Positions 46,985 through 57,400 of a stretch of 64,000 nt of DNA are shown in pieces. Origin of the DNA: Erwinia oleae (GTDB taxonomy: Bacteria > Pseudomonadota > Gammaproteobacteria > Enterobacterales > Enterobacteriaceae); the NCBI RefSeq assembly GCF_000770305.1, contig NZ_JNVB01000013.1, positions 1 to 64,000 of the forward strand. The letters are read 5' to 3'. The notes under the pieces are model-generated. The model ran no database searches and was not told the origin of the DNA. It saw nothing but the letters and a program-made list of their open reading frames with translations. The translations under genes and the position numbers were made by a program. Positions within the stretch are counted from its first letter, which is position 1, and every line of letters starts with the position of its first letter.

Positions 46985-47467
46985 ATGAAAAAGTTAATTA
47001 TTGCCGGGATGATGATGTCTGGCGTCCTGTTTTCAATGCCGGTATCTGCTGAAAGCCAGACTATTTCTCTGGGTTATGCGCAGAGTGAAGTGGAAGATTT
47101 TAAAGATATCAGCGGCATCAGCGCGAAGTATCGCTACGAGGGCAACGCCTCAGCGGTGGGATTGATTGGCTCGTTTAACTGGCTGTCGGGCGAAAAAAGC
47201 AACGTTAACGTAAGGCACTACGCATTAATGCTCGGCCCGGCCTGGCGCCTTAACGATCTGTTCAGTCTGTATGCCACCGGCGGCGTCAGCTGGAGCCGTG
47301 CCACCTTTGGCAGCTATGGATCTGAGAGCAAATCCGCTTTTGCCTGGGGTGCTGGCGCGCAGTTCGATGTGACTCATAATATCGCCATTGATGTCGGTTA
47401 CCAGGGCGGTGATATTTTTGATTCATCCAGCCACGGTTTCAACCTTGGCGTAGGCTATCGTTTCTGA
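46985..47467 (+). CDS. Ail/OmpX-type outer-membrane beta-barrel protein, copy 1
   Basis: The 160-residue product has a signal peptide (about residues 1-22, cutting near SAES), an eight-strand barrel pattern and the terminal GYRF with C-terminal Phe recognised by the BAM complex. Repeated features are ISLGYAQSEVEDF near the mature start, KYRYE, and GVSWSRA. Ail/Lom-type proteins mediate adhesion or serum resistance; the role here is unknown. The AAGGAAGATGTG site sets the start. It is closely related to the copy at 48722-49204 and ends with a terminator. Confidence 0.88.
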   Translation: MKKLIIAGMMMSGVLFSMPVSAESQTISLGYAQSEVEDFKDISGISAKYRYEGNASAVGLIGSFNWLSGEKSNVNVRHYALMLGPAWRLNDLFSLYATGGVSWSRATFGSYGSESKSAFAWGAGAQFDVTHNIAIDVGYQGGDIFDSSSHGFNLGVGYRF

Positions 47468-47476
47468 GGCCACCAC

Positions 47477-47500
47477 GGAGCCTCAGGGCTCCTTCTTTTT
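47477..47500 (+). terminator. Intrinsic terminator after Ail-like copy 1
   Basis: The stem GGAGCC / GGCTCC with loop TCAG is followed by TTCTTTTT. Confidence 0.85.
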
Positions 47501-47644
47501 ACCAATAATGCCGCGCCCCGGAAAAGAGGTTGAAGGTTTGCGCCGCTTTCAGTAAGGTCTTTCGAACGTATTTCACACAATCTTCTCCACGTCACCCGGT
47601 TGTCATCACCTCTTTGCCCGCTACAGCGCGCGGAAAACGGAACT

Positions 47645-48442
47645 ATGGTCTGTCTGAAAGTATGTAGCCTTGCTTTTATCTGTATTCTCCTGCTCTCCTT
47701 CGGGCAGAGTTATGTAAAAGCTACCCACAGCGGCGTCAAAATTACCGGCGGCGACTGGGCCACGGCCCGACGCGACTCTGCCGGCATCGCGCCCGATCCC
47801 GTCGCGTTAAAAGATACCGCGATTGTGCAGGTTTATACGGCCACCACGTTCGGCTGGCGCGGCCTGTTCGCGGTACATCCGTGGATCATCTTCAAAAGAG
47901 CCGGAGAAACGCGCTTCAGCCGCTATGAAGTGATCAGTTGGGGCAGCAACAACGTTGTGCGGCGAAACTACGCGCTGCCGGATGGCTACTGGTTTGGCGC
48001 GCGTCCGGGCCTGCTGCTGGAACACCGCGGCAGCGCTGCCGAAGCGATGATCCCGCACATTGAGGCGGCGATAAAAAGCTATCCGTGGCCGCACACCTAT
48101 CGCGTCTGGCCGGGGCCGAACAGCAATACGTTTCTGGCCCACATTGGTCGGGAAGTGCCTGCGCTGAAGCTGGATATGCCTGCGAACGCTATTGGTAAAG
48201 ATTTCCGGCCCCTGACGCGCCCCGTTGGGCTGCCGCCGTCCGGACGCGGCGTACAGCTCTCCCTGTTTGGCATAGCGGGCGTGACCCTGGGTATTGAAGA
48301 GGGCATTGAGCTGAACCTGCTGAGCCTGAACCTGGGCGTGGACGTGAAGTCGCCCGCGCTGCGGCTGCCTTTTATTGGGCGTTTAGGGGTGGATAAATCG
48401 CCGGCAACACCGTTGACTGATAAACCGGTTGTGCGTAATTAA
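47645..48442 (+). CDS. DUF3750 protein
   Basis: This 265-residue protein has one N-terminal hydrophobic segment (about residues 4-22) and a globular part with the blocks VQVYTATTFGWRGLFAVHPW, SWGSNNVVRRNYALPDGYWF and WPGPNSNTFLAHI that identify DUF3750. The family has no known function; a conserved Cys/His set is not obvious. The N-terminal segment suggests a signal anchor and a periplasmic location. It lies between two Ail/OmpX-like genes, each with its own terminator, so it is probably a separate transcript. An in-frame start 15 codons upstream is less likely. Confidence 0.82.
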   Translation: MVCLKVCSLAFICILLLSFGQSYVKATHSGVKITGGDWATARRDSAGIAPDPVALKDTAIVQVYTATTFGWRGLFAVHPWIIFKRAGETRFSRYEVISWGSNNVVRRNYALPDGYWFGARPGLLLEHRGSAAEAMIPHIEAAIKSYPWPHTYRVWPGPNSNTFLAHIGREVPALKLDMPANAIGKDFRPLTRPVGLPPSGRGVQLSLFGIAGVTLGIEEGIELNLLSLNLGVDVKSPALRLPFIGRLGVDKSPATPLTDKPVVRN

Positions 48443-48510
48443 TCCGGTGACGGTGAAAAGAGAGAACGGGCCAGAAATAATAAATTAAGCGACAAAATTA
48501 TTGGTTAATA

Positions 48511-48541
48511 AAGACAGATTATCATTAATCTGTCTTTTTTT
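48511..48541 (+). terminator. Intrinsic terminator after the DUF3750 gene
   Basis: An 11-bp perfect stem, AAGACAGATTA / TAATCTGTCTT, with loop TCAT is followed by a long T run. Confidence 0.92.
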
Positions 48542-48721
48542 TAGTTATTTGATCTGTATTAAATATTATTACGCCAAACAGACTGTTTCGACGAAAATAT
48601 AAAATGCAACAATGGTACACTGCCGGTTGGTATTCTACTCATCGCATTTAGCCATGCTGAAGTAAACTGCGTTTATTATCGCGCGGATAGCGCATTAATG
48701 GATTTAATTAAGGACGATTTC

Positions 48722-49204
48722 ATGAAGATAACGGCATTAACTCTCCTTGTGGCCGCGGCGGCTGCACTCTCCATGCCTGCTCTGGCAGACAATCACACCT
48801 ACACCCTGGGCTATGCGCAGAGTGAAGTAAATCACTTTACGGAGATTCAGGGCATGGCGTTGAAATACCGTTATGAAAAAAGCGCGTCGCCCGCGGGTGT
48901 GATTGCCTCTTTTATCTGGATGCAGGGCGATAAAGACGAGAATAAATTAGAACGCTATTCTTTCTTGGTTGGGCCGGTCTGGCGGCTGAATGATTATGTC
49001 AGCCTTTATGCTAACGGCGGCGTAAGCTGGAATACATTTAAGGGCAGATATGATAATAGCGATTCAAAGAACGCGTTTGCTTACGGTGCAGGCGCGCAGT
49101 TCAATCCGGTGGATACGCTGGCAATCGATGTCGGCTATCAGGCGGGTAAAGCGTTTGGATTAACAACACGCGGCGTTAATATCGGCATCGGCTATCGTTT
49201 CTGA
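48722..49204 (+). CDS. Ail/OmpX-type outer-membrane beta-barrel protein, copy 2
   Basis: Also 160 residues, this is a paralogue of the protein at 46985-47467. It shares LGYAQSEV, KYRYE, a VGPVWRLND/LGPAWRLND strand, NGGVSW, YGAGAQF, AIDVGYQ and terminal IGYRF. A signal peptide covers about residues 1-20 (cutting near ALAD). The intervening loops differ clearly, as expected for surface-exposed regions. The AAGGACGATTTC site sets the start. A weak hairpin follows the stop (stem CGCCCCGA / TCGGGGCG at 49212-49236), with little T run. Confidence 0.88.
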   Translation: MKITALTLLVAAAAALSMPALADNHTYTLGYAQSEVNHFTEIQGMALKYRYEKSASPAGVIASFIWMQGDKDENKLERYSFLVGPVWRLNDYVSLYANGGVSWNTFKGRYDNSDSKNAFAYGAGAQFNPVDTLAIDVGYQAGKAFGLTTRGVNIGIGYRF

Positions 49205-49308
49205 TCTCTCCCGCCCCGATGAAAATCGTCGGGGCGCTTCACCTGCCTGTGTAACCCACCACGCAATAATTTAACCCTGGGTGATAAGAAGGCTGACGTC
49301 GGCCCCTG

Positions 49309-49328
49309 TACTGTGTAAAAATACAGGC
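49309..49328 (+). promoter_or_regulatory. LexA (SOS) box upstream of dinG
   Basis: CTG-TGTAAAAATA-CAG at 49311-49326 has the CTG-N10-CAG core and an AT-rich centre of the LexA operator, and TA precedes the first half. It lies 24 bases upstream of the dinG ATG, consistent with SOS control of dinG in E. coli. Confidence 0.85.
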
Positions 49329-49351
49329 CATTCTGATCAAAAGTGGTTGTT

Positions 49352-51514
49352 ATGGCGCTTACTGCCGCGTTAAAAACGCAAATTGCTGAGTGGTATAAAA
49401 CGCTCCAGCAGCAAATTCCCGACTTTATCTCCCGTGCGCCGCAGCGACAGATGATCGCCGAGGTGGCAAAAACGCTCGCGGGTGAAGAAGGGCGCCATCT
49501 TGCCATTGAGGCTCCCACCGGCGTGGGAAAAACGCTCTCTTATCTGATCCCCGGCATTGCCGTCAGCCGTGCGGAAGAGAAGCCGCTGGTGGTCAGCACC
49601 GCCAACGTGGCGCTTCAGGATCAGATTTTCAGCAAAGACCTGCCGATGCTGAAAAAACTCATTCCCGACCTGCGATTCACCGCCGCCTTTGGGCGCGGTC
49701 GCTACGTCTGCCCGCGCAATCTTTCCGCGCTGGCGACCGATGAAGAGAAGCAGGGCGATCTGCTGCTGTTTCTGGATGACGACATGACCGCCAGCAAAGA
49801 TGAACGCGCGCTTTGCACCTCGCTGGAAACATCGCTCAACCGACATCAGTGGGATGGCCTGCGCGATCACTGCGACGCGTCAATTGAAGAGTCGCTCTGG
49901 CAGCGTTTAAGTACTGACCGGGCGAACTGCCTGGGCGCTAACTGCCACTGGTTTCGCGAATGCCCGTTTTACGTGGCGCGGCGCGAGATCGAGCAGGCGG
50001 ACGTGGTGGTCGCGAATCATGCGCTGGTGATGGCGGCGCTGGAGAACGAGTCGGTGCTGCCGCCGCCGAAAAATTTGCTGCTGGTGCTCGATGAGGGACA
50101 TCATCTTCCCGATGTCGCCCGTGACGCGCTGGAGATGAGCGGCGATATCACGCCCGGCTGGACGGTGCTTCAGCTCGATCTCTTTTGCCGCCTGGTGGAG
50201 CAGTGCATGGCGCAGTTCCGGCCGAAAAAACCGCCTGCGCTCAGCCATCCTGATAAGCTTAAAGCTCATTGCGAAGAGGTGCGCGAACAGCTTCAGATGC
50301 TGTCGACGCTTATGACGCAGTGGCTACCGGCAGATAACCACGAAGGCGAATACCGCTTTGAGATGGGGCTGCTGCCGGATGAAATTCTGACGATATGCGC
50401 GCGCCTGTTCAAATTAAGCGACGGGCTGCGCGGTCTGGCGGAAGCGCTGCTGAACGATCTCAGTGAAAAATCGGGCCAGTTTGATGTGGTTCGGCTGCAC
50501 CGCACGCTTATTCAGATCAACAAAGCGCTGGGCTGGTTTGAGGCAAGCACTAAGCTATGGCGGCTGGCGGCGATGACGCAGGCATCCGGCGCGCCGGTGT
50601 CAAAGTGGGTACAGCGGGAGATCCGCGAAGGCAGCGCGCATCTGCTGTTTCACTGCGCGGGAATTCGCGTCAGCGAGCAGTTGGAAAAGCTGCTGTGGCG
50701 TAAAATTCCGCACGTGGTGGTGACTTCAGCAACGCTGCGTTCGCTGAACAGCTTTCAACGGCTACAGGAGATGTCCGGCCTGCGCGAAGAGATCGGGGAT
50801 CGTTTTGTTGCGCTCGATTCGCCGTTCAACCATCCTCAACAGGGAAAACTGTTGATCCCGCTGATGCGCAATGAGCCGACGCTGGCGACTGAGGCACAGC
50901 ATCTGGCTGAGATGGCGCATTTTTTTCGCCAGCAGATCAAAGAGGCGAAGCACAAAGGACTGCTGGTGCTGTTCGCCAGCGGCCGCGCGATGCAGCAGTT
51001 CCTGGCGTTTCTGCCGGAACTGCGGCTGATGATGCTGGTGCAGGGCGACAGGCCGCGCCCGGCGCTGGTGGCGCTGCATCGCAAGCGGGTGGAGCAGGGC
51101 GAAACCAGTATTCTGGTCGGCCTGCAATCTTTTGCCGAAGGGCTGGATTTAAAAGGCGACCTGTTGTCACAGGTGCATATTCATAAAATTGCTTTTCCGC
51201 CGGTCGACAGCCCGGTTATTTTAACCGAGGGTGAATGGCTGAAAAGCCTCAGGCGCTATCCGTTTGAAGTACAAAGCCTGCCGAGCGCCTCGTTTAACCT
51301 GATACAGCAGGTTGGGCGGCTGATCCGCAGTCACGCCTGCTTTGGCGAAATTGTTATTTACGATCGGCGGTTACTGAGTAAAAGCTACGGTTCGCGCCTG
51401 CTGGGGGCGCTGCCGGTGTTTCCCATTGAACAGCCTGCGATGCCGGAAGGCGAGCTGCCGAAAGCCAGCCCTGCCCTGAGCGGGAAAAAACCGTCGCCGC
51501 GCCGCCGTCGCTAA
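49352..51514 (+). CDS. dinG: DinG, SOS-induced ATP-dependent DNA helicase
   Basis: The 720-residue product (E. coli DinG 716) is an XPD-like iron-sulfur helicase that unwinds 5'-tailed duplexes, R-loops and D-loops. Walker A is EAPTGVGKT (53-61); the DEAH-box is VLDEGHH. The four cysteines expected for the [4Fe-4S] cluster are seen in RGRYVCPRN and in the NCLGANCHWFRECP segment. The C-terminal helicase domain includes SFNLIQQVGRLIRSH. The ATG matches the E. coli start MALTAALK. Downstream ybiB begins after 17 bases. Confidence 0.97.
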   Translation: MALTAALKTQIAEWYKTLQQQIPDFISRAPQRQMIAEVAKTLAGEEGRHLAIEAPTGVGKTLSYLIPGIAVSRAEEKPLVVSTANVALQDQIFSKDLPMLKKLIPDLRFTAAFGRGRYVCPRNLSALATDEEKQGDLLLFLDDDMTASKDERALCTSLETSLNRHQWDGLRDHCDASIEESLWQRLSTDRANCLGANCHWFRECPFYVARREIEQADVVVANHALVMAALENESVLPPPKNLLLVLDEGHHLPDVARDALEMSGDITPGWTVLQLDLFCRLVEQCMAQFRPKKPPALSHPDKLKAHCEEVREQLQMLSTLMTQWLPADNHEGEYRFEMGLLPDEILTICARLFKLSDGLRGLAEALLNDLSEKSGQFDVVRLHRTLIQINKALGWFEASTKLWRLAAMTQASGAPVSKWVQREIREGSAHLLFHCAGIRVSEQLEKLLWRKIPHVVVTSATLRSLNSFQRLQEMSGLREEIGDRFVALDSPFNHPQQGKLLIPLMRNEPTLATEAQHLAEMAHFFRQQIKEAKHKGLLVLFASGRAMQQFLAFLPELRLMMLVQGDRPRPALVALHRKRVEQGETSILVGLQSFAEGLDLKGDLLSQVHIHKIAFPPVDSPVILTEGEWLKSLRRYPFEVQSLPSASFNLIQQVGRLIRSHACFGEIVIYDRRLLSKSYGSRLLGALPVFPIEQPAMPEGELPKASPALSGKKPSPRRRR

Positions 51515-51531
51515 AAAGTATGAGCAGAATA

Positions 51532-52506
51532 ATGGATTACAGAAAAATCATTAAAGAGATTGGCCGCGGAAAAAATCACGCCCGCGACATTGATTACGCC
51601 ACCGCCCGTGAGCTTTACCGACAGATGCTGGCCGATGAGGTGCCCCCGCTGGAGCTGGGCGCGATACTGATTGCGCTGCGCATTAAAGGCGAAGGCGAGG
51701 AGGAGATGCCGGGCTTCTATGCTGCGATGCAGGCGCAGACGATCCGACTGACGCCGCCCGCCAACCGGCCAATGCCGATCGTTATTCCCAGCTATAACGG
51801 CGCGCGCAGGCAGGCCAACCTGACGCCGCTGCTGGCACTGCTGCTGGCAAAAATGGATTTTCCGGTGCTGGTGCACGGCGTCAGCGACGATCCCACACGC
51901 GTCACCAGCGAAGCCATCTTTCAGGCGTTGGGCACAGCGGTCGTGCACGATGCGCCGCAGGCTCAGGCGCAGCTTGATCGCGGTGAAATGGTGTTTATGC
52001 CGGTCGCCACGCTCTGTCCGCCGCTGGAAAAACAGCTTTCACTGCGCTGGACGCTCGGCGTGCGCAACAGCGCCCATACGCTTGCCAAGCTGGCGACGCC
52101 CTTTGACGAGGCGGCGGCGCTACGCCTTTCCAGCGTTTCGCACCCAGAGTATCTGCCGCGCGTGGGGAAATTTTTTCACGCCATCGGCGGCCGCGCGCTG
52201 CTGCTGAACGGCACCGAAGGCGAAGTTTATGCCAGTCCGCAGCGCTGTCCCGCCATCAGCCTGATTGCCGGTGGAGAAGAGCCGCAGGTATTGTTGGCGC
52301 GCCAGGAAGAGCGCGCGCTGGCGCATGATGCGCTGCCCGCAGCGAAGGACGCCGACACCACCGCCGACTGGACAACGCGCTGCCTGAACCGGGAAGTGCC
52401 GGTGCCACACGCTCTCCGCCTGCAAAGCGCCTGTTGTCTGATCGCAACGGGCCGGGCCGCAGATATGGAAAGCGCGCTGGCGCAGATCGCCCGCGCCGGA
52501 TACTGA
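51532..52506 (+). CDS. ybiB: YbiB, TrpD2-family DNA-binding protein
   Basis: This 324-residue protein matches E. coli YbiB (320): MDYRKIIKEIGRGKNHARD, GVRNSAHTLAKLATPF, LRLSSVSHPEY and KFFHAIGGRALLL. YbiB has the anthranilate phosphoribosyltransferase fold but binds DNA/RNA rather than acting in tryptophan synthesis. The start matches the E. coli MDYRK start; an ATG four codons earlier lacks a ribosome site. It follows dinG closely, as in E. coli, suggesting LexA control of both. Confidence 0.93.
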   Translation: MDYRKIIKEIGRGKNHARDIDYATARELYRQMLADEVPPLELGAILIALRIKGEGEEEMPGFYAAMQAQTIRLTPPANRPMPIVIPSYNGARRQANLTPLLALLLAKMDFPVLVHGVSDDPTRVTSEAIFQALGTAVVHDAPQAQAQLDRGEMVFMPVATLCPPLEKQLSLRWTLGVRNSAHTLAKLATPFDEAAALRLSSVSHPEYLPRVGKFFHAIGGRALLLNGTEGEVYASPQRCPAISLIAGGEEPQVLLARQEERALAHDALPAAKDADTTADWTTRCLNREVPVPHALRLQSACCLIATGRAADMESALAQIARAGY

Positions 52507-52509
52507 TCG

Positions 52510-53664
<1,155 letters not shown>

Positions 53665-53759
53665 CTCTTCCTCTCCTTACAGGATCTGCTATCCGGCTGA
53701 TTTAAGGTAGCATAAATGGCGGAGTAAAGCGCTTTGCGGCGTGTAAGAACGCGGGAAAT

Positions 53760-53780
53760 GGCCGGGCAGGGCGCCCGGCC
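53760..53780 (-). terminator. GC-rich hairpin after hutU
   Basis: An 8-bp stem, GGCCGGGC / GCCCGGCC, with a 5-base loop lies eight bases after the hutU stop on the minus strand. The following sequence has little T, so termination would be weak. Confidence 0.45.
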
Positions 53781-53788
53781 AGCAGGCA

Positions 53789-55474
53789 CTATTTCAGCAT
53801 CGGTAAATTGAGTTCATGCGTCGCAGCGCATGACTGCGCCAGTTCATAGCCCGCATCGGCATGGCGCATCACGCCGGTTGCCGGGTCGTTCCACAACACG
53901 CGGCCCAGACGTTTATCGGCTTCTGGGGTGCCGTCACAGACAATCACCACGCCCGCGTGCTGCGAGAAGCCCATCCCAACGCCGCCGCCGTGATGCAGAC
54001 TGACCCAGGTCGCGCCGCCTGCGGTATTGAGCAGGGCGTTCAGTAGCGGCCAGTCAGACACCGCGTCCGATCCATCCTTCATTGCTTCGGTTTCACGGTT
54101 TGGCGAGGCCACCGAACCGCAGTCCAGATGGTCGCGTCCAATCACCACCGGCGCTTTCAGCTCGCCGTTGCGCACCATTTCATTGAATGCCAGCCCGGCG
54201 AGGTGACGCTCGCCCAGCCCCAGCCAGCAAATGCGCGCCGGTAACCCCTGAAACGCGATACGCTCCTGCGCCATATCCAGCCAGCGATGCAGATTTTTAT
54301 GCTCAGGGAACAGCTCTTTCAGTTTGGCGTCGGTTTTGAATATGTCTTCCGGGTCGCCGGAGAGCGCTACCCAGCGGAACGGCCCTTTACCTTCACAGAA
54401 CAGCGGTCGGATATAGGCCGGCACGAAACCAGGGAAGTCGAACGCATTTTTCACGCCCTCTTCGAGCGCCACCTGGCGAATGTTGTTGCCGTAATCCACG
54501 GTCGGAATGCCCATATGGCAGAAGTCGAGCATCGCCTGCACGTGCACCGCCATGGAGGCGCGCGCGGCGGTTGCGACCGCTTTCGGCTGCGTTTTGCGTT
54601 CCCCGAACCAGCGCTCCAGGCTCCATCCGGCGGGCAGATAGCCATTGATCGGATCGTGCGCCGAGGTCTGATCGGTAACGATATCCGGTCTCATGCCGCC
54701 TGCCTGCGCGCGCTTCACCAGCGCCGGGAGGATCTCCGCCGCATTGCCTAACAGGCCAACGGAAATGGCGCGTTTCTCTTTATTCGCCTGGTCGATTTTT
54801 TCCAGTGCTTCATCAATGGTAAACGCCTTGAAATCGAGATAGCGGGTACGCAGACGAAAATCAATGCGCGATTCCTGACACTCAATCGCCAGCACCGACG
54901 CGCCTGCCAGCACGCCCGCCAACGGCTGTGCGCCGCCCATGCCGCCAAGGCCCGCAGTGAGTATCCACCTGCCGCTAAGATCGTTATTGTAGTGCTGCCG
55001 TCCTGCTTCGACGAAGGTTTCAAAGGTGCCCTGCACGATGCCCTGCGCGCCGATATAGATCCAGGAACCGGCGGTCATCTGGCCGTACATCATCAGTCCG
55101 GCTTTATCCAGCTCGTGGAAATGATCCCAGTTGGCCCAGTGCGGCACCAGGTTGGAGTTGGCGATCAGCACGCGCGGCGCATCGGCATGAGTGCGAAACA
55201 CGCCAACCGGTTTACCCGACTGCACCAACAGCGTCTCTTCCGGCTGGAGCGCCTTCAACGAGCGCAGGATCTGCTCAAAGCATTCCCAGTTTCGTGCGGC
55301 TTTACCAATGCCGCCATACACCACCAGATCTTCCGGGCGTTCTGCCACGTCAGGATCGAGATTGTTCTGGATCATGCGGAACGCAGCTTCAATCAGCCAG
55401 TTAGCGCAGCTCAGCGTCGTACCGTGCGGCGCGCGGATTTCACGCGCGACGGCGCTTTTTATCGTGTTGCTCAT
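53789..55474 (-). CDS. hutU: HutU, urocanate hydratase
   Basis: This 561-residue NAD-dependent enzyme converts urocanate to imidazolone propionate, the second step of histidine degradation. Family features are [36 protein letters not shown] in the NAD region, [11 protein letters not shown] and the [15 protein letters not shown] block near the C-terminus. Length fits the family (about 555-560). The AAGGATCACACC site sets the start. It is downstream of hutH by 27 bases, so hutH-hutU form one operon read leftward from the HutC-controlled region. Confidence 0.97.
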   Translation of the reverse strand: MSNTIKSAVAREIRAPHGTTLSCANWLIEAAFRMIQNNLDPDVAERPEDLVVYGGIGKAARNWECFEQILRSLKALQPEETLLVQSGKPVGVFRTHADAPRVLIANSNLVPHWANWDHFHELDKAGLMMYGQMTAGSWIYIGAQGIVQGTFETFVEAGRQHYNNDLSGRWILTAGLGGMGGAQPLAGVLAGASVLAIECQESRIDFRLRTRYLDFKAFTIDEALEKIDQANKEKRAISVGLLGNAAEILPALVKRAQAGGMRPDIVTDQTSAHDPINGYLPAGWSLERWFGERKTQPKAVATAARASMAVHVQAMLDFCHMGIPTVDYGNNIRQVALEEGVKNAFDFPGFVPAYIRPLFCEGKGPFRWVALSGDPEDIFKTDAKLKELFPEHKNLHRWLDMAQERIAFQGLPARICWLGLGERHLAGLAFNEMVRNGELKAPVVIGRDHLDCGSVASPNRETEAMKDGSDAVSDWPLLNALLNTAGGATWVSLHHGGGVGMGFSQHAGVVIVCDGTPEADKRLGRVLWNDPATGVMRHADAGYELAQSCAATHELNLPMLK

Positions 55475-55501
55475 GGTGTGATCCTTTATCGGTCGAAGAA
55501 G

Positions 55502-57046
55502 TTACCCTGCGTTACCAGGAAGAAGGTCGGCAAGCGGCGCAGGCCAGCTTTCGCGCAGCGCCCACAACCGCATCTGCTCAATATCTGGCGCAAGAAGACG
55601 GTCTTTATCCAGAAAAGCCACGCGCTGACGCAGTGCGGCGAACTCGCTTTCCATCAGCGCAGAGCTTTGTAACGGACGGAGGAACTCAATGCCCTGCGCG
55701 GCGGCCATCGCTTCAATACCCACAACGGCGGCGGTGTTGAAACACATCTCACCCAGCCGACGCGCGCTATAGGTAGCCATGGAAACGTGATCTTCCTGAT
55801 TCGCAGAGGTCGGCAGGCTGTCGACGCTGCCCGGATGCGCCAGCGATTTGTTTTCGGAGGCCAGCGCCGCTGCGGTCACCTGGGCAATCATAAAGCCAGA
55901 GTTGATGCCGCCTTCCTTCACCAGGAACGGCGGCAGGCCGGAAAGCCCGGTATCGAGCAGCAGCGCCAGGCGCCGTTCAGAAATGGCGCCGATCTCCGCC
56001 ACTGCCAGCGCGATAATGTCTGCGGCAAAGGCGACAGGCTCGGCATGGAAGTTGCCGCCGGAGATGACATCGCCGCTGTCGCTGAACACCAGCGGATTAT
56101 CCGACGCCGCGTTGGCCTCGATTTGCAGCACGCGCGCGGCATGGTTGAGGTTGTCCAGACACGCGCCCATCACCTGCGGCACGCAGCGGATCGAGTAGGG
56201 ATCCTGCACGCGGCCGCAATCGGCGTGAGAATCCAGAATCTCGCTTCCTTGCAGCAGGGCGGAAACGGCTGCGGCCACGGCAATCTGTCCTGTCTGGCCT
56301 CGCGCCTTATGGATGCGAGCGTCGTAAGGTTTGATGGAGCCTTTGATCGCCTCCAGCGACAGCGCGCCCGCCAGCAGGCCAGCGGCAAACACCTTCTCGC
56401 CTTCAAAAAGACCGCGCAGCGCCAGCGCGGTGGAAACCTGCGTGCCGTTCAGCAGCGCCAGCCCCTCTTTCGGCCCGAGTTCAAAGGGCTGTAAACCGGC
56501 CAGGCGCAGGCCGTCAACGGCGGCAATCCGCTCGCCATTGACCCGTACCTCGCCTTCGCCCAGCAGCATCAGCGAAAGATGGGCCAGCGGCGCCAGGTCA
56601 CCCGATGCGCCAACGGAACCTTTCTCAGGGATGCAGGGCATTACGCCCGCGTTGAACAGGGCGAGCAGGCCGTCAATCAGCGCCATCCGCACGCCGGAGT
56701 GGCCGCGCGCCAGGCTGATCACCTTGGTGGCCATAATGACGCGCACCACGTTATCGGGCAGCAGATCGCCAATACCCACGCTGTGCGAAAGCACCAGGTT
56801 ACGCTGTAGTTCAGCCAGTCGCGGCGCGGGAATAGTGGTTTGCGCCAGCTTGCCAAAGCCGGTATTGATGCCGTAGGTAACCGTTCCTGCCTGAACGATG
56901 CGGGCAACCGTCGCCTGCGCCTGCTCTACGGCGCTGCGCGCGCCCTCGTCCAGCGTCAGACGGACGTTACCGTGATAGATGCGTTTCAGTGTGGCTAACG
57001 TCACCTCTCCCGGCGTCAGCGTGCAGCACTGTGAATCTGTCGGCAT
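55502..57046 (-). CDS. hutH: HutH, histidine ammonia-lyase
   Basis: The 514-residue enzyme deaminates L-histidine to urocanate. The MIO cofactor is formed from Ala147-Ser148-Gly149 in [13 protein letters not shown]. Other blocks are [23 protein letters not shown] and QEDHVSMA. The ATG at 57046 has AGGAG seven bases upstream; an in-frame TTG seven codons earlier falls inside the putative operator. It is transcribed divergently from hutC. Confidence 0.97.
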   Translation of the reverse strand: MPTDSQCCTLTPGEVTLATLKRIYHGNVRLTLDEGARSAVEQAQATVARIVQAGTVTYGINTGFGKLAQTTIPAPRLAELQRNLVLSHSVGIGDLLPDNVVRVIMATKVISLARGHSGVRMALIDGLLALFNAGVMPCIPEKGSVGASGDLAPLAHLSLMLLGEGEVRVNGERIAAVDGLRLAGLQPFELGPKEGLALLNGTQVSTALALRGLFEGEKVFAAGLLAGALSLEAIKGSIKPYDARIHKARGQTGQIAVAAAVSALLQGSEILDSHADCGRVQDPYSIRCVPQVMGACLDNLNHAARVLQIEANAASDNPLVFSDSGDVISGGNFHAEPVAFAADIIALAVAEIGAISERRLALLLDTGLSGLPPFLVKEGGINSGFMIAQVTAAALASENKSLAHPGSVDSLPTSANQEDHVSMATYSARRLGEMCFNTAAVVGIEAMAAAQGIEFLRPLQSSALMESEFAALRQRVAFLDKDRLLAPDIEQMRLWALRESWPAPLADLLPGNAG

Positions 57047-57400
57047 AGTATACTCCTGTATAGACAAGTTAGATTGCTGTCATCCCTGCAAGTTAATCCA
57101 GGCAGCTTATGATGATCGTTGCTCATGAATAAAATAAAGTGAAGCAGATGTGTATAATCTTGTCTATACAATTAGCAATGCTTGTGCCAGGTCGATCACA
57201 AAACTTCTTTTCCGTCAGACGTGGCGGTAGCGCCTTTTGCCGTGGCGCAGACGCATAAAAATTCCCGGTATGCGGCACTACAGCATGCAAAAATGCACCG
57301 TCGTGGCGCAGACTGCGCGGCAGGGGTGCAACAGAACACGTCTATACATCCACCGGTCCGCTCAGTAAACTGAACACATTATTCTGATGAGGACGTTTTT
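57047..57400. promoter_or_regulatory. hutH-hutC divergent control region with three HutC-type boxes
   Basis: Box A is CTGTATAGACAAG (57056-57068), box B is CTTGTCTATACAA (57159-57171), and box C is CGTCTATACAT (57339-57349). A is the reverse complement of B at 12 of 13 positions, and C keeps the 9-base core GTCTATACA. They resemble the TGTATATACA-type palindromes bound by HutC. Box A touches the hutH ribosome site; box C is 52 bases before the hutC ATG. No gene was found in these 354 bases. Confidence 0.65.

Noticed and set aside
57183-57200. Possible CRP site near hutC (TGTG ... TCACA)
   Set aside because: The half-sites are eight rather than six bases apart, so it does not fit a CRP operator.
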